Below, piece after piece: positions 31,748 to 43,237 of a DNA stretch of 64,000 bases. Numbering within the stretch: the stretch's first letter is position 1; each line of letters opens with the position of its first letter. The notes under the pieces were generated by a model. It saw only the letters and a program-made list of their open reading frames with translations. It made no database searches and had not been told where the DNA came from. The stretch spans positions 1-64,000 of the forward strand of contig JAMAHW010000014.1 of the NCBI GenBank assembly GCA_023627715.1, written 5' to 3'. The position numbers were made by a program, and so were the translations under genes. This DNA is from Periconia sp. R9002. Its lineage: Eukaryota > Ascomycota > Dothideomycetes > Pleosporales > Periconiaceae.

Positions 31748-33655
31748 ATCCTAAAGGTGATAAGATTTTTTTATAGAGAAAGATAGCATTTTATAATTAA
31801 TCTGCGTATAATAGCTCTTAATTTTTAGCTCCCGTAGTGTGACCCGCCCTAAATTACTACTATTACTAAGCGCTAATCTATTACGGCGAAGTCTAACTTA
31901 AAATCTCTTTTAAACTTATCTAGTTTCTACGCCTACTTTTAAATAGCGTATATAGCTAGCGAAAAGTCTCCTTAGCTCCTATTTAAAATATTGCCGTTCA
32001 GTAGGCCCTTAATATAAAGCTAATACTCTACTATTATATTAGGGTTAGTAAATCCTTACTGCAAACTCAACTTGCGTACTAATATATATTATTCTTATTC
32101 CGTTTTACTTTATAAGCCTAGACCATTTTTTCTATCTATTCTACAACCGCTAGATCTGTAAGCGCTTATATTATAGCTGCCCTATCTACTTATTTTTAGT
32201 AATTATATAAGGACGAAGCTGATGTCGCGCTCTTACTAGAACAACTAGTACCTATATTTAGTAGGTAGGAGGATAGAATTAAGGAAGGCGCCGAAGAGAT
32301 GCTGCTATCGCTAGCTATAGTAGAAGTATAAGTAAGTTAAGGTTTAAGTAGCTTTATAGCGTTTATCTATTAATAAGCTGCGTAGCCTAAGGCAGCCTTT
32401 ACCCCTTTACGCTCTTAATAACGTTGCATAGAGGTATAGTAGAGTCTTATAAAATTCCTGCTAATTAACTTTACGTAACTTATATATTATAGGGTTATAT
32501 AACCCCTATCTATTATATAGCCTATACCTATCTAATATCGTACAACGCAAAGGGATATTATCTAAGTCTTTAAAGTCTTATCTCGTTATACTACAGAGGA
32601 CTAGTTTATAGTTAATAAAGGAGGTTAGAGTATTACGGTAGAGTTGCGACTAGTAGGAATAACGCGAACGTTGCATATAGTGTAGGTGCTAGAGAATATT
32701 ACTATTGCAGTAAAATGTAGAAGAAATATAGTTATAGACTAGAGGATTGCGGTCTTACGGCGCTTAGATAGTTACTTATAACTAGAAGATTCGCTGCTGG
32801 ATAGTTAAGACTAAAGAAAGCCTAAAGAGTAAGCAGGGTTAGTTATTAATATAGTTAGTAAGTGTAGCTAACTATTTACTAAAATGCTTTAGAATTAGAC
32901 CCTCGCGTTCTAATCTTCCGCTAGTAAGCTTAGCTTATAGAATAAAATAGGTTATTTATATTACTAAAAATTATAGACTCTCTTAACGTAAGATTTACTT
33001 ATAGTTTTACCAGCTTACTAGCGCTTAGTAATATAAACGCCTAAATTAGGTGATAGTAGGTACTATACAGCTATAGGTTTTGAGAACGTAACTTACTTAT
33101 AGAGAATAAAATACATTATAGCGCTAGCTAGAATTGTGAATCCTTTAGTTTGTAGGTACTAATTAGTGTAGTAACGCGGTATAAATTATCCTTTTATTAC
33201 CGCTATAAGGCTGAACACGACCTATTAGCGTAATCCTAGGCTCTTAGGCTTAGATACTACTATATATAAGTATTAGGAGTAAAATAAGGTTTGTATTAGA
33301 GCTGTAGTAGAAGATGCTTATTATGTAGTAAAAAAGTGCCCCTACTTTTAAGGCGCGACGGCGACGATAAGATTAGTAATTTTACTAAATGTAGTGGTTA
33401 GGCAGTAGAGAAAGACCCCTTATATCTACTTCCTAGAGTATAGGACTGATATCTAGCTGTAGGAGAAAATTTATTATGTAGAAGTCTAAGTATATGTGAT
33501 TTTCCTCGCTACGGTGTGATATTCGCTACGCCGTGAGGGATGTTAATTAGTTAGTTAGCTAAGTTGGAATAATTTGGACAAATATTATATATTAGTTAAC
33601 TAGTTACAGGACTAAGGTAACTAACTAAGTATGACTAACACCGAGTCTCATTTAC
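31748..33655. other. AT-rich RIP relic, no readable gene
   Basis: About 1.9 kb of TpA-rich sequence with stops in all frames. A stretch at 32205-32345 still gives a helical peptide with stops (DEADVALLLEQLVPIFSR; GAEEMLLSLAIVEV), so a protein-coding element was here. The right end (33501-33543) matches the Fot-like terminus. Confidence 0.6.
33501..33543 (-). repeat. Terminus of a second Fot-like element
   Basis: cctcgctacggtgtgatatt then cgctacgccgtgagggatgt, followed by TA, corresponds base for base in layout to the right end of the 13-17 kb Fot-like element (ctcgctacggagtactt, then ctcgcc...gatgt, TA). The partner end to the left is not recognisable, probably lost to RIP. Confidence 0.6.
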
Positions 33656-36600
33656 TTATAAGTCATTCACTTTTCTTTTCAAAGGAAGCGATGGAAGCGG
33701 TCGCTCGATTCCTGCTTTTTCGACGGAGCCAAACGGAGCCCTTAGGCCTTGCAGCTCTATAAGATCCGATACGCGTGCGGGCATTCCACTGATCTTTGTT
33801 TCTTTTGAAGTAATATGTCGGATACTAATCTCAAACCAATGGTGCAAACTGCCTACAATAAAATCAACTGTGCAGAGAAAGGGTGATAGCGACTTATTCA
33901 TCTTTCTGTTCCAAGGTACTTGTTTGCCATTTACCAAGAAAGTAGTTGAATTCTCATTCAACGCCTGGTAAAGCGCTCGCCTCCCAGACAGGTTCAATGA
34001 GAGGCGACAGTATATTGTCCCAGAGCAATGATAAGCTCCTCTTTCAAGCCGCGAGAACGTGTCGATCTCAAAGAAAAAACAAGAAGCCACTATTGCATCC
34101 TTAGCCAAACTCAGTTGAAGATTTCCGACGAGCGCATCATTGGCCTGACGCTTTAACTGGTCAATAGCTGCCACTTCATGCAATTTAGGCTGTGGACCGG
34201 GATAGTAGACGTTTAGTCGGTGGTAACGCTCTCGCAATTCTAAAGGAATGCAGCTGATGAAGAGTTCCCATTGAACTTCTCCATCCAAGGTCCGAGACAT
34301 AGAATGTATTAATCTCCCTAAAAAACGCTCTTTCTTAGGAGAGTGTGGTCCGACTTGGAATTTAGAGGACGACGATGCCCCTGTTCCAAGAGAAAGCATG
34401 TAGTCTAAACCTGCAGTGCTCTTTTCGAGCATCTTGTATTTTTCAGGCCAGAGCCGAGAACATTCCCAGCTGGCTACAAATGCTGGATTGTTGTGATGAA
34501 GGCCCCCATCTTGGTATGTGTCTAATTGATAGACATCCTTGGGTTTGAAGAAGAACGGTGCAGCCGAAGTGCAAGCAGCTCTGTATTCATTAGCCTCTAA
34601 TTGAATACAGCAATCCCCAAACTCACGCATCACTGATAGAAATATCCTCGTTGTGCACGTTTGCTCGCACATGACGGTAATCTAACTAAATTAGTCAATT
34701 TACATCAGAAGCTGATTTCAGGCCTTACTTCGATTGTTCGACAGAGGCTTCCCATTATAATTTGTGTGTATACAGGAAATACTTTCACGTACTGTCACTG
34801 CTGTAACACCGACTTTTATATCTTTCTGCAAGGGGTTAAAGAATTTGGTTGAAAGGTTGAAGTCCGAGCTGAACGCCTTTTCGATGGGCGAAGTATTGTA
34901 TGAATGGTCATCGATGCACGCGCGGAAAATTCTACGAATCCGCTGTGAATATGAATAAGTTTCTTCATTAACTTTGAATGTTTCAAAGGAAAGTTGTTCG
35001 AAGCGAGATATGCACTCATCCAGATCCCAATTCATCAAGAAGATGCCAATCGCAATTAAACCTCCTGTTCGAATATGTTAGACTCTTTCCGTCTGTCTAG
35101 GGGGTTGTCCCACTAACCTGCTGATGTCCCACAGACATAATCGAAAAATTCATGGAAAGAACACCCCAGATGCTTAAATTCCTGCTCAAGGTGTGACAGA
35201 AACGTAAGCGGAATGACCCCTCTAATCCCTCCTCCATCGAGGCTTAGAATACGAATACCTGCTGTTGGTGGGATAAGGGAAAAGAGAGTCTTCGTAGCAG
35301 GTTGATCTCTACCGCAAAGTAAGCAAGCCGGTACATAAAAAACGTGTTTGTTGTGACGAGAATGCTGGCCAAAACGTCTGATACAGATGTTGCATATGGC
35401 ATGTCCACATTCGAATACCTTCTCTGGGGTAGACATCAAACAGCAGAAGCATGAACGAAAGCTCTTTATGGTCGCTAGATGGGGGGCTAGAGATTCGAGG
35501 AGTCTTCTATGCTGGCGATCAGCACTTTCACCCTGAGGGTCGTCTTCATATCGATGGAATATAGCGTCCATTTCCTTCTGGATATTTTGGATGAAACGTC
35601 TTTGTACGTGTAGATCGTTGGAGTAATTTCTAATGACCTTCTTACAGTCTCCAGAATAAAGCTCATCGAAAATGTCTTGCGGGCGGAATACTGTGCATGT
35701 TAGATTGAAATAGGCGAGAAGAAGAAAACTCACAATGAGCACCTGGAGGATAATTGACCAGGTATATGGAAGATGCTATTAATGGAATGAAGATTCCCCA
35801 TATGTAAGACGGGCTAGGCATGAGTGTGAATACTTCATTGAGATGCAGCCGGAATCCATCTTCTGTGAACCCATTTGGTCTAGTTTCTCGTATATAACTA
35901 AAACCCGAATCCTCGCTTCCAAAGTGAGTGATGAGGCGCTCGAAAAGAACGTTCAGATGAAAGGCACTGAACAGATACCTCGACGTTACTCGTCCCCAAT
36001 AAACGTCCTCATTCAAGGCACATAACCGCTGTTGAAGACTATAGGGGCTGGCTCGTCCTTTGCGTAAACCGAATACTTGAATGCTCCGAAATCTTGCGTC
36101 CAGTTGATGTTCAGCGCTTGTGGCATCTGGATGAGCCTGACCCAGAAGCATGTCTTCTAGAATTCTTGTGCGTAATTGTTGCTGCACAGCATCGCTGTCA
36201 AATCGAGACGAACGTGTGTCAACAACCACCAAGACGTGCGGTCTTATCGCTGGTGGACATCTTGGCCAATGAGATGAAGACGCCTGCGAGCACAGAATTT
36301 TCGAGATTCCAGAAATACCGTTCACATCAGCAGCGAAATAGCAGATGACGTTCGATATCGGTGCCAGAACTGATGACGCGAAAACATCGAACACGTCCTT
36401 GTCGATACCGCTGTCCGTGTTAAGCCAGTTCACGGGCACCTTGAGTGAAGCGGTACTTGTGCGGGGTAGCTCGGAATCTCGATAGTCGTACTCATAGTCT
36501 GCGTAAATAACAGGAGTAGAGAAGCTTGCAGCTTTTGGTGTCATAAGTTGTAGCTGGCCTTGCTTTCCTGCGGGTCTCTTATATCCCGTCAACCGGGCAA

Positions 36601-36754
36601 GGATTGATCTTTTCCTCTTCGATCCGTGGAATGTGATCAAAGAGGGGGAAATATCCGCGTTTTCGCGACATATTTCACTCAAAGCAGTTTCGTGGATGTG
36701 GATACTCGTTTGGTTGTTCTCTCGGACGAAATCAACCCACGGAAAAAATGTCAT
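33656..36754 (-). CDS. Patatin-like phospholipase with RING-type Cys-rich region
   Basis: Five exons fit in phase: 36754-35734, 35690-35118, 35064-34729, 34681-34627 and 34580-33656 (introns of 43-53 nt), 969 aa, starting at a real ATG. The first ~345 residues are of unknown fold. Residues ~415-470 hold a RING-like zinc site (CFCCLMS..EKVFECGHAICNIC...CLLCGRD). The patatin domain follows: oxyanion loop LSLDGGGIRGVIPLTFL, nucleophile serine in CGTSAGG (spanning an exon junction) and the catalytic aspartate in DGGLHHNN. The protein should be an active lipid acyl hydrolase. It shares a 319-bp upstream region with the divergent DUF3723 gene. Fungal patatins tied to cell death usually carry NB-ARC/TPR tails; none is seen here. 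Confidence 0.85.
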
Positions 36755-37073
36755 GACGTTTGGAGATTGAAAGACAGTAGACAGTGCTCACTATTGACGC
36801 AGGCACAGCGATGTGTTAGGTTTTATGATTGGTACATGGTCCATTTTGGCATGGGTCTCGATCGGTTAGCGAATTCCGGAAGTCAGAACTGGTTCAGTTC
36901 TTGTGACATGGTTAACTGAGTTTGTGAGAAACGAATTTCGAAAAATCCTCCTTATAGCAACAGCCACAACATTGATGACGGTTGCGCAGATTCTAGGCAA
37001 AAAATTTCCCCGGCCTTCGTCCCAATCCTCCACTTCGTGAGCCCTGTGCATTTGCGTATACTGCAGAGTAAGG
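36755..37073. promoter_or_regulatory. Shared intergenic region between patatin and DUF3723 genes
   Basis: 319 nt between the two start codons, which point away from each other, so both promoters must lie in or overlap this stretch. No specific factor site is claimed. The layout implies possible co-expression. Confidence 0.5.
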
Positions 37074-40000
37074 ATGCACACCGTAGGTAACGGATCGGAT
37101 AGAATCGTGCTTGCAGACAATCGTTCAACCCGGTTTCTTGGTCTTGCCCGTCTTCAGCTCGATAAACTTAACTTCGACCAATCCGTGAAAACAGGGCATC
37201 GTGAAGTATCCGAAAAGACCATCAACGGACTAGTCAATGTATTTAAGTTCGAAGGCTGCCGCCGCTATGACGAAGAAAATTATGTGGATGCACTCATTGA
37301 TCAAAACCTTCTTCAGCGGGCTTTATCTACAGCTGGACTGGATTTGCACTACTTTCGCCATCAGTCAAGAAACAGCCTTGCTCAAGAAATACCGGCGCTT
37401 GATACAAGTGTAGATGTTGACTGTCTTAATGGTCTACACCGCATCAAAGCAGCTCAAAGGTTCCTCGATCCAAATGACCGGTGGTGGATTGTAAGACTAT
37501 ACTCTAAAGGTTTCTGGGTAGATCGCTACAGAAAATGGTCCGTGCACACTAACATCAATAGAATTTGAAATCGATGCACGTGCTTGCCTTGTTCAGTCGT
37601 TCCAGCATGAGCAGAAGTACTCTGATGGTATAATATTTCGAAACATTCGAATGGCGAAGCGGAAAGAAAGAGTTGACGATGAGAATCTTTGGTGGGCGAG
37701 ATTGACAGATGGGAAGCGTCGAGATCTTCGTCAATTAATTAAGAATAAAGCTCTCATTCAGGGATTCGATTCATTACTAGAGTTTCCAGGCTTGTGGGAA
37801 CCAGTTCAATTAGGGACTCTGCATCGGTTGCATGGGCTTAGATGCGAAGAGGTATGCAAACCCGCAAACAATTATGTACCTCGGCTTTTAATTTGTGGTT
37901 AGGAGCTCGTCAATTATCTTCAGCACATCAAAAATACATGGTGCTTTATTGTAGCTGAAAGCTACCGTGATCATGTTGACACAGCGACAGTTTGCGGTCT
38001 GGAACTTCGTGCTCCAGGAAAGTCCAGATGTGACACGAAACAGATCAGAGAAAATGCAAAGATCTTTTCGTCTCTGGACGGCACTCAAAGATCATTACTT
38101 CTTGAACGTGCTACTCGGGTGAATTGCATCATTCCGTCCCTTCGGACGTTTTTTGAGAACCAAAAGTACTTGGAACCCTGTAGTCTCATTCTCAAAGGAT
38201 TGTTAAGCTCTAACGAAAAACGCTCCCTTTGGAAGTCATTCAGTGCAAATTACTTCCCTCCGCAGCAGCTAGAATTTCAAGTTTCAGAGACTGAACATAC
38301 AGCGATCAGTCCCGAGTCACTTGGTTTACCCCGGGATAAATGCCTTATGTACCAACAACATATTGGCTATATTCAATTGTGGCTATTCTGTTTCAGAAAT
38401 TTCCCAGAAATGACCAATATAGCGCCTAGGATTGGTACAAGTAGGAAGAAATCCCAACAAAATACGAATCGAGCTCTGTGGTCGAAACTTGGATCATTAG
38501 CCTGTAGATACGGTTTCCGAACAGAGCACGCAGAGCAATTAGCTATGATGAATCCAGACAGAGAGCACACGGAGCAATTCCTACGCACTGCCAGGGGAGG
38601 TTGCGATAGAGAATTGGGATATGAGGAATGTGTTTCGCAAATCATGGCCGTTATCGATGGGTTACCAATCTTCTCAAAGTCATCCGCAGGCGAACTGACC
38701 AGTACCCGCTACTGCGATCATATTCATCGCCTTGGAAGACCACACAACGACGATCACGAAGCTGACAAAAACTCGATGTTCCTTCGCCTCTTTTGTGTCG
38801 ACGTGGAACCAAAAAAAGATCATACAGAGTTTACAACTCTGTTTGCCAAACGTGATTGTATTGAAGCATTCTTCGTAGACGTAAGTTTACCACTTACTAT
38901 ACTAACTTCTACTAACCAGTGGACCAGAAATCCTTTTGGGTACAGCTTCCAAACACCCTCTGGAACTCACCGAGACTTGACACCTATGTTTCTAGGCCTA
39001 GCCAAACTGACGACATGCAAATACTTCGCGACAATCTAGAATCCACGAAGAACAATTTGATCCGGGTCCAGAGCGAGCTGGAAACGGAAAGACATGAATT
39101 CTCAATTCAGAGGCGCCAACTAGATGAAGAGATTAAAAGGCTTTTGGATGAGAACCTTCAACAGGAACAGACGATCACTGACCTGGAAGCAAATTCACTC
39201 TTCGCTCAGCACTCAAATGAGAGAATAGGGGGGACATTATCTGATATTGAAGGTTTGACCCAACAGATTCAACTCGCTCGTTCTGAATACGAAAAACAGC
39301 AAAATGACCTCCATCTTACGAAGACACAATTATGGGAAAAAGAAACCATGTGTCAAGAGCTTGAGAGAAAAGTAATACGCCTTGAAAGTACTAACGAATC
39401 GGACAGCAAAGAAAGAGGTTTGCTCCAGGAAAGGCTGCGAGAGTTGTCGGTGGAAATTGATGCCTATCGCATAGAAAACAAACAATTGGACAATAGAAGA
39501 CTTCAAAATGACGAATTGAAAATGAAGCTTTCAGAAGAAAAAGAACAAAATCTTCAGATAGTGAAGCAGATCGCCGAAGAAAGGATGCAGCTTGAAGCGA
39601 CAAGGGACGAATGGAGGAGGGAAAAAGAACAGAACGCAGCAACCATAGCACAATTATCGGATGAAAAGAAGCGCAGCATGGAAATTGAAGAAGAGGTCTC
39701 AACTCTGAAAAAGAAACTTGATACGTCGAATCAAGAGTTGGAAAGAGAAAGAGGATTCCGCATTACAGCCACAGAAGCACGAGGCAATATGGAAGCCACG
39801 CAAGCAAAGCTGACCGAGCAAATTCAAACCTTGAGCAGTAGACTGGAAAAAGAGAAGGCAAACTGCAGCAAAGTGGAAGAACAGCTGGAAAAGAACACTG
39901 GCCTACTCAACCAGCTGATAGAGAAGTCCACTTCTTTCAAGTACGATCTAGAGGAAGAAAAGAAACTGCATGCTGCAACAAAACATGAGCTCGGGCACGA

Positions 40001-40940
40001 AAAGCAGCGTCACGCTTCTACTATTGAAAGCCTTAAAGGCGAGAAAAACGCACATAGTGCAACATTGGCACTACATGCCCAAGACGAATCATCCCGTAAC
40101 CATAGATTCCAGGAACTACAGGCGTCGATGGACAGAGAAAAGCGTGTGCACATGTCAGAAGTCAATCAGTACAAAGAGAGAATCAATGAGCTTCAATCGA
40201 GTCTAGATAACAATATTGGAGTCGACGTACACGAGCTAGATATGGGTGATCGATCATTGAAAAAAGCGCAAAAGGAGGTGGCACAACTTACCAGACAACT
40301 CGAATATGCTACTCGGAAATTGCAAATTAATAGCAGGAAAGATCGAAATAAAATGAGCTACATCCATCATCGCGAATTAATCTGGCACATGGACGATGCA
40401 TACTGGGATAAGCTAGATAATGATATTTTGCCAATGTCAGCATTGTTACTTAAAGAAAGAGGGGCCACACTCATTCGCTCTTTCGATGCATCGTACTACG
40501 AAACCGAAGTAGAGACTGAACACCAAAGAGATGCCGCACATCTTATCACGAATGAGTTCTGTCCACCAGACTATATTACTATAGTTCATTTTCAGATGGT
40601 GGATGGTTTCCGGTCTACTACATACTTCGTGCCTGCATCAACTCATATTCCAACAGAACATTTTCTAAGCTCGCTGCCCCAACACATGACATTTTCTATT
40701 ATTAGGCGACAAGATGGGAAGTTCTCCCGGCGAATCTTGCCTTCTAACAACGCAGGTGATCTAGTAAACAGCTGCAAGCAGCAAGGGGAATGCTACGTAG
40801 GGAAAGATAGTGATATCGAGGTCTTGATGCAGGTTCTTCAAACCTGCAACAGTGGGCCTAGGGGAATGAAAAGAACTCTGCCAGTCAACACAGCAAGACT
40901 TTCAAGATTTAGGATGGAGGAAAGTGAGGACGATGGCTAA
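37074..40940 (+). CDS. DUF3723 protein with long C-terminal coiled coil
   Basis: Four exons: 37074-37509, 37562-37851, 37903-38880 and 38928-40940, all phases consistent, 1238 aa. The last acceptor could instead be at 38945, also in phase. Residues ~20-560 match the fungal DUF3723 family: FLGLARLQLDKLNF, HREVSEKTINGL, EGCRRYDEENYVDALI, then RWWIVRLYSKEFEIDARACL after splicing, and the LVNYLQHIKNTWCFIV block. Residues ~620-1040 are an almost unbroken coiled coil rich in Glu, Lys and Gln. A C-terminal ~150-residue domain (YYETEVETEHQRDAAHLI) ends in an acidic tail. DUF3723 is of unknown function and is a frequent Starship cargo family. The frame is intact. Confidence 0.85.
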
Positions 40941-41561
40941 CATGTGCTCCCATAAAAAAGATCCCTAATTAATTAATTAGTTAGTCTGTCTGGTGGGAAT
41001 CTGAAATTTTCCGTCTAAATACATACCTGAGTTAAGTACTCAACTACATGTACATATGTAATTAGTTACCAAGCAACAGACAACGAACGCCAAGCCAAGC
41101 CTGAGGGGTAACTGCCCCGCAGAAACTATTTCAGCACACTATACAACTTTCACCTCCCACGAATCATCCACATTATACTTGAAGCTCAGGCGAACACAAT
41201 GTGCCACTATTTAATGTTCGTGAAAAAGTACTCTCGATGCAAGCGAACGGAGAACCCTCACGTTATACCCTACAGATCATGGGATTATTGTCTCAAGGGC
41301 CGCGAACTGAATGGGCCTTGTTCGAGTACCTCGCCAATGAAGGGAAAAAATGGAGAGTTCATGCAGGGAGGCAGCACTACAGTCACCGGCGAAGAGTGCC
41401 CAGGATGCTGAAGGTAGCTCTTGCAGCCTTCAATCATTAATGTGCTGATCGAGCAACCCAAGATCGAGCAGCCCACGATATTACGAGCAGCCCAAATGCC
41501 GATATTGCGATGATTGATACGGGGACTTGAGAGAGTAAGAGGCTAGTTGGAGGACGACTAC
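40941..41561. other. Intergenic, one doubtful small ORF
   Basis: Begins with an AT-rich run (taattaattaattagttag). On the plus strand 41201-41440 a stop-free frame without an ATG reads VREKVLSMQANGEPSRYTLQ and looks protein-like, but I cannot place it. The kinase gene to the right (minus strand) may extend into this stretch by a terminal exon. Confidence 0.3.
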
Positions 41562-42359
41562 CTACGGACTGAAGAGCTGAAGGTGGGTTAGCAATGAAAA
41601 CATATCGAGAAATGACATACCGTTAATGCTCAGAGCTACTGTATCTGCATTTGAATACATGCCTTGCCAACAACCCATAATGATATCCCCAATAGGCCCT
41701 AGACTTTCTGTTTCGGGATACTTTGACTCTTTGAAGAAATTCGTAATGTCCTTGCCCGTGCTCCCGTCATAAGGAGCGCGGCCGCACATCACCTCAAAGA
41801 TAGTAGATCCGAGCGCGAATATGTCTGCCTGCTTCGACAGCAATGGTCCGGGATATCGATGACTGTTTGTGACAGCGACAAGAAGGGGAGAGCCATCCAA
41901 GGACGAGCCCGCGAAGTCGGCGACCTTCGCATTCAGGTTGCCGTCCAAGAACACGTTCCCTACCTCCAAATCTCCATGTATAACACCGCTTGAATGAATG
42001 TAAGCCAGCGCATCGGCTATTTGCTGGCACCAGCGAAGTCGCTGTTCCAAGGAGAGACTCATTCCATGATCCTGAATATACTTGCGAAGCCCATAGTTCT
42101 CAGCAAATTGCAGACGAATGCCTGATTCGTATGGTCCGAAGTATCGCAAAAGCCCCACATGGCTGCCGCGGTCCTCAAAACGTTTATAGATAGCGCTTTC
42201 GATCTGAATATGCTCCTTATGTTCGTCGAGGTGGGGGGATTTTATGACCGTATCGGTGGAAAGGTCGAGGCAGACAAAACCAAAATTCCCCCACCCAACC
42301 AAATCTTGTTGACTGAAGCCCGTCGGCCACGTAATTTCACCCATTTCGGGAATTCTCAA
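41562..42359 (-). CDS. Small protein kinase of an HGD/DFA-variant fungal family
   Basis: 265 aa read straight through. The kinase fold is clear: glycine loop GWGNFGFV, VIKSP with the ATP-anchoring lysine, catalytic loop HGDLEVGNVFLD (HGD instead of HRD, Glu at the place of the catalytic Lys), VADFAGSSLDG (DFA instead of DFG), and HRYPG...DIFALGSTIFEVM. A small Pleosporales family I recall shares HGDL..N and DFAGSS, so these changes are probably family features. At the 3' end a donor (GGTATGTC) and acceptor (CTTCAG) flank about 50 nt; splicing would turn SINGMSF into SINALQSVG and lengthen the protein by about 40 residues. Activity is uncertain. Confidence 0.75.
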   Translation of the reverse strand: MRIPEMGEITWPTGFSQQDLVGWGNFGFVCLDLSTDTVIKSPHLDEHKEHIQIESAIYKRFEDRGSHVGLLRYFGPYESGIRLQFAENYGLRKYIQDHGMSLSLEQRLRWCQQIADALAYIHSSGVIHGDLEVGNVFLDGNLNAKVADFAGSSLDGSPLLVAVTNSHRYPGPLLSKQADIFALGSTIFEVMCGRAPYDGSTGKDITNFFKESKYPETESLGPIGDIIMGCWQGMYSNADTVALSINGMSFLDMFSLLTHLQLFSP

Positions 42360-43237
42360 GTGGTTGGGGTGATTGGAAGGCGGAATAACTCAACGATAAT
42401 TGTAACGCTAATTCAAACAGTCGTTGCTAGATTTGAAATCGTTAGCAATCTCCCGAGAAGTCAGTCAATAGATCCAAGAATACCTCACCATGATCCTTGT
42501 ACAAGTGTCTCATGTATACAGCTTACGTGCGCTGTCTGTAGTGAAGTAAAGCTCATGGTAGTGCGTTGTAGCAGTTCATCCCTTTGAGAGTCAAAAAGCT
42601 CCTGGTCCCTGCCAAGCTTCAGCACGAGCCGCAATCCTGCCACGTGCCTGCATGACGCTACATGTGCAGAAATGTGTAAGTTAATTAACTACTTAATTAC
42701 TTAAATAAAATACCGAAACATCCTACCCCCGCGCACACCTCCCTATGAGAGGTATTCCGTTCAGTATGGCGACTTTGCATGAATTATGACAGGGCATATG
42801 AAAAGATCCCCGCTAACATTGATGGTAGGATAGTAATTATGAATCTAGGAACCGTTACAGTTCCTGTCGGCGCTAATTAGTCATCTCATAAGTATTAAAT
42901 CTGTTTGGGTATTGATGTAACTACTAAGTAATAAAGGCTTCACAGTTCACATTTTGGCGGCGATGGTACTGGGCTACCATTTTTTTGTTCTCTATCAGGT
43001 CGTTAGGAGATAGGAAAGACCTCTAATATTATCCGCGGGCTTGGCCTAAGTTATCACACCTAAGTACTTAACTAACTACTGAGTGTGACATCATTTTTGC
43101 TGCGCTGTTTTCGCTACGGAATGGGAGACGACAGTTAGCCATTTACTGCCATTGATTGATTAGAGCTTACAAGTCGTCTTCGCTCGCAGGAGTCCAAAGT
43201 GTGAAACACTCGAGCGCAGCCAGCTCAATAAACGGCC
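42360..43237. other. Intergenic, no gene seen
   Basis: About 880 nt. It contains TTAACTACTTAATTACTTAA near 42680 and AAGTACTTAACTAACTACT near 43070, two of the AT-rich phrases that recur between genes in this region, and ttttcgctacgga near 43112, which faintly recalls the Fot-like terminus. Confidence 0.35.

Noticed and set aside
41201..41440. Small plus-strand ORF with protein-like composition
   Set aside because: It opens with GTG, has no ATG in frame, and overlaps the likely 3' end of the kinase gene on the other strand.
43105..43135. Possible third Fot-like terminus (ttttcgctacggaatggg)
   Set aside because: Only about 12 nt agree with the other ends and no TA-flanked boundary or partner could be placed.
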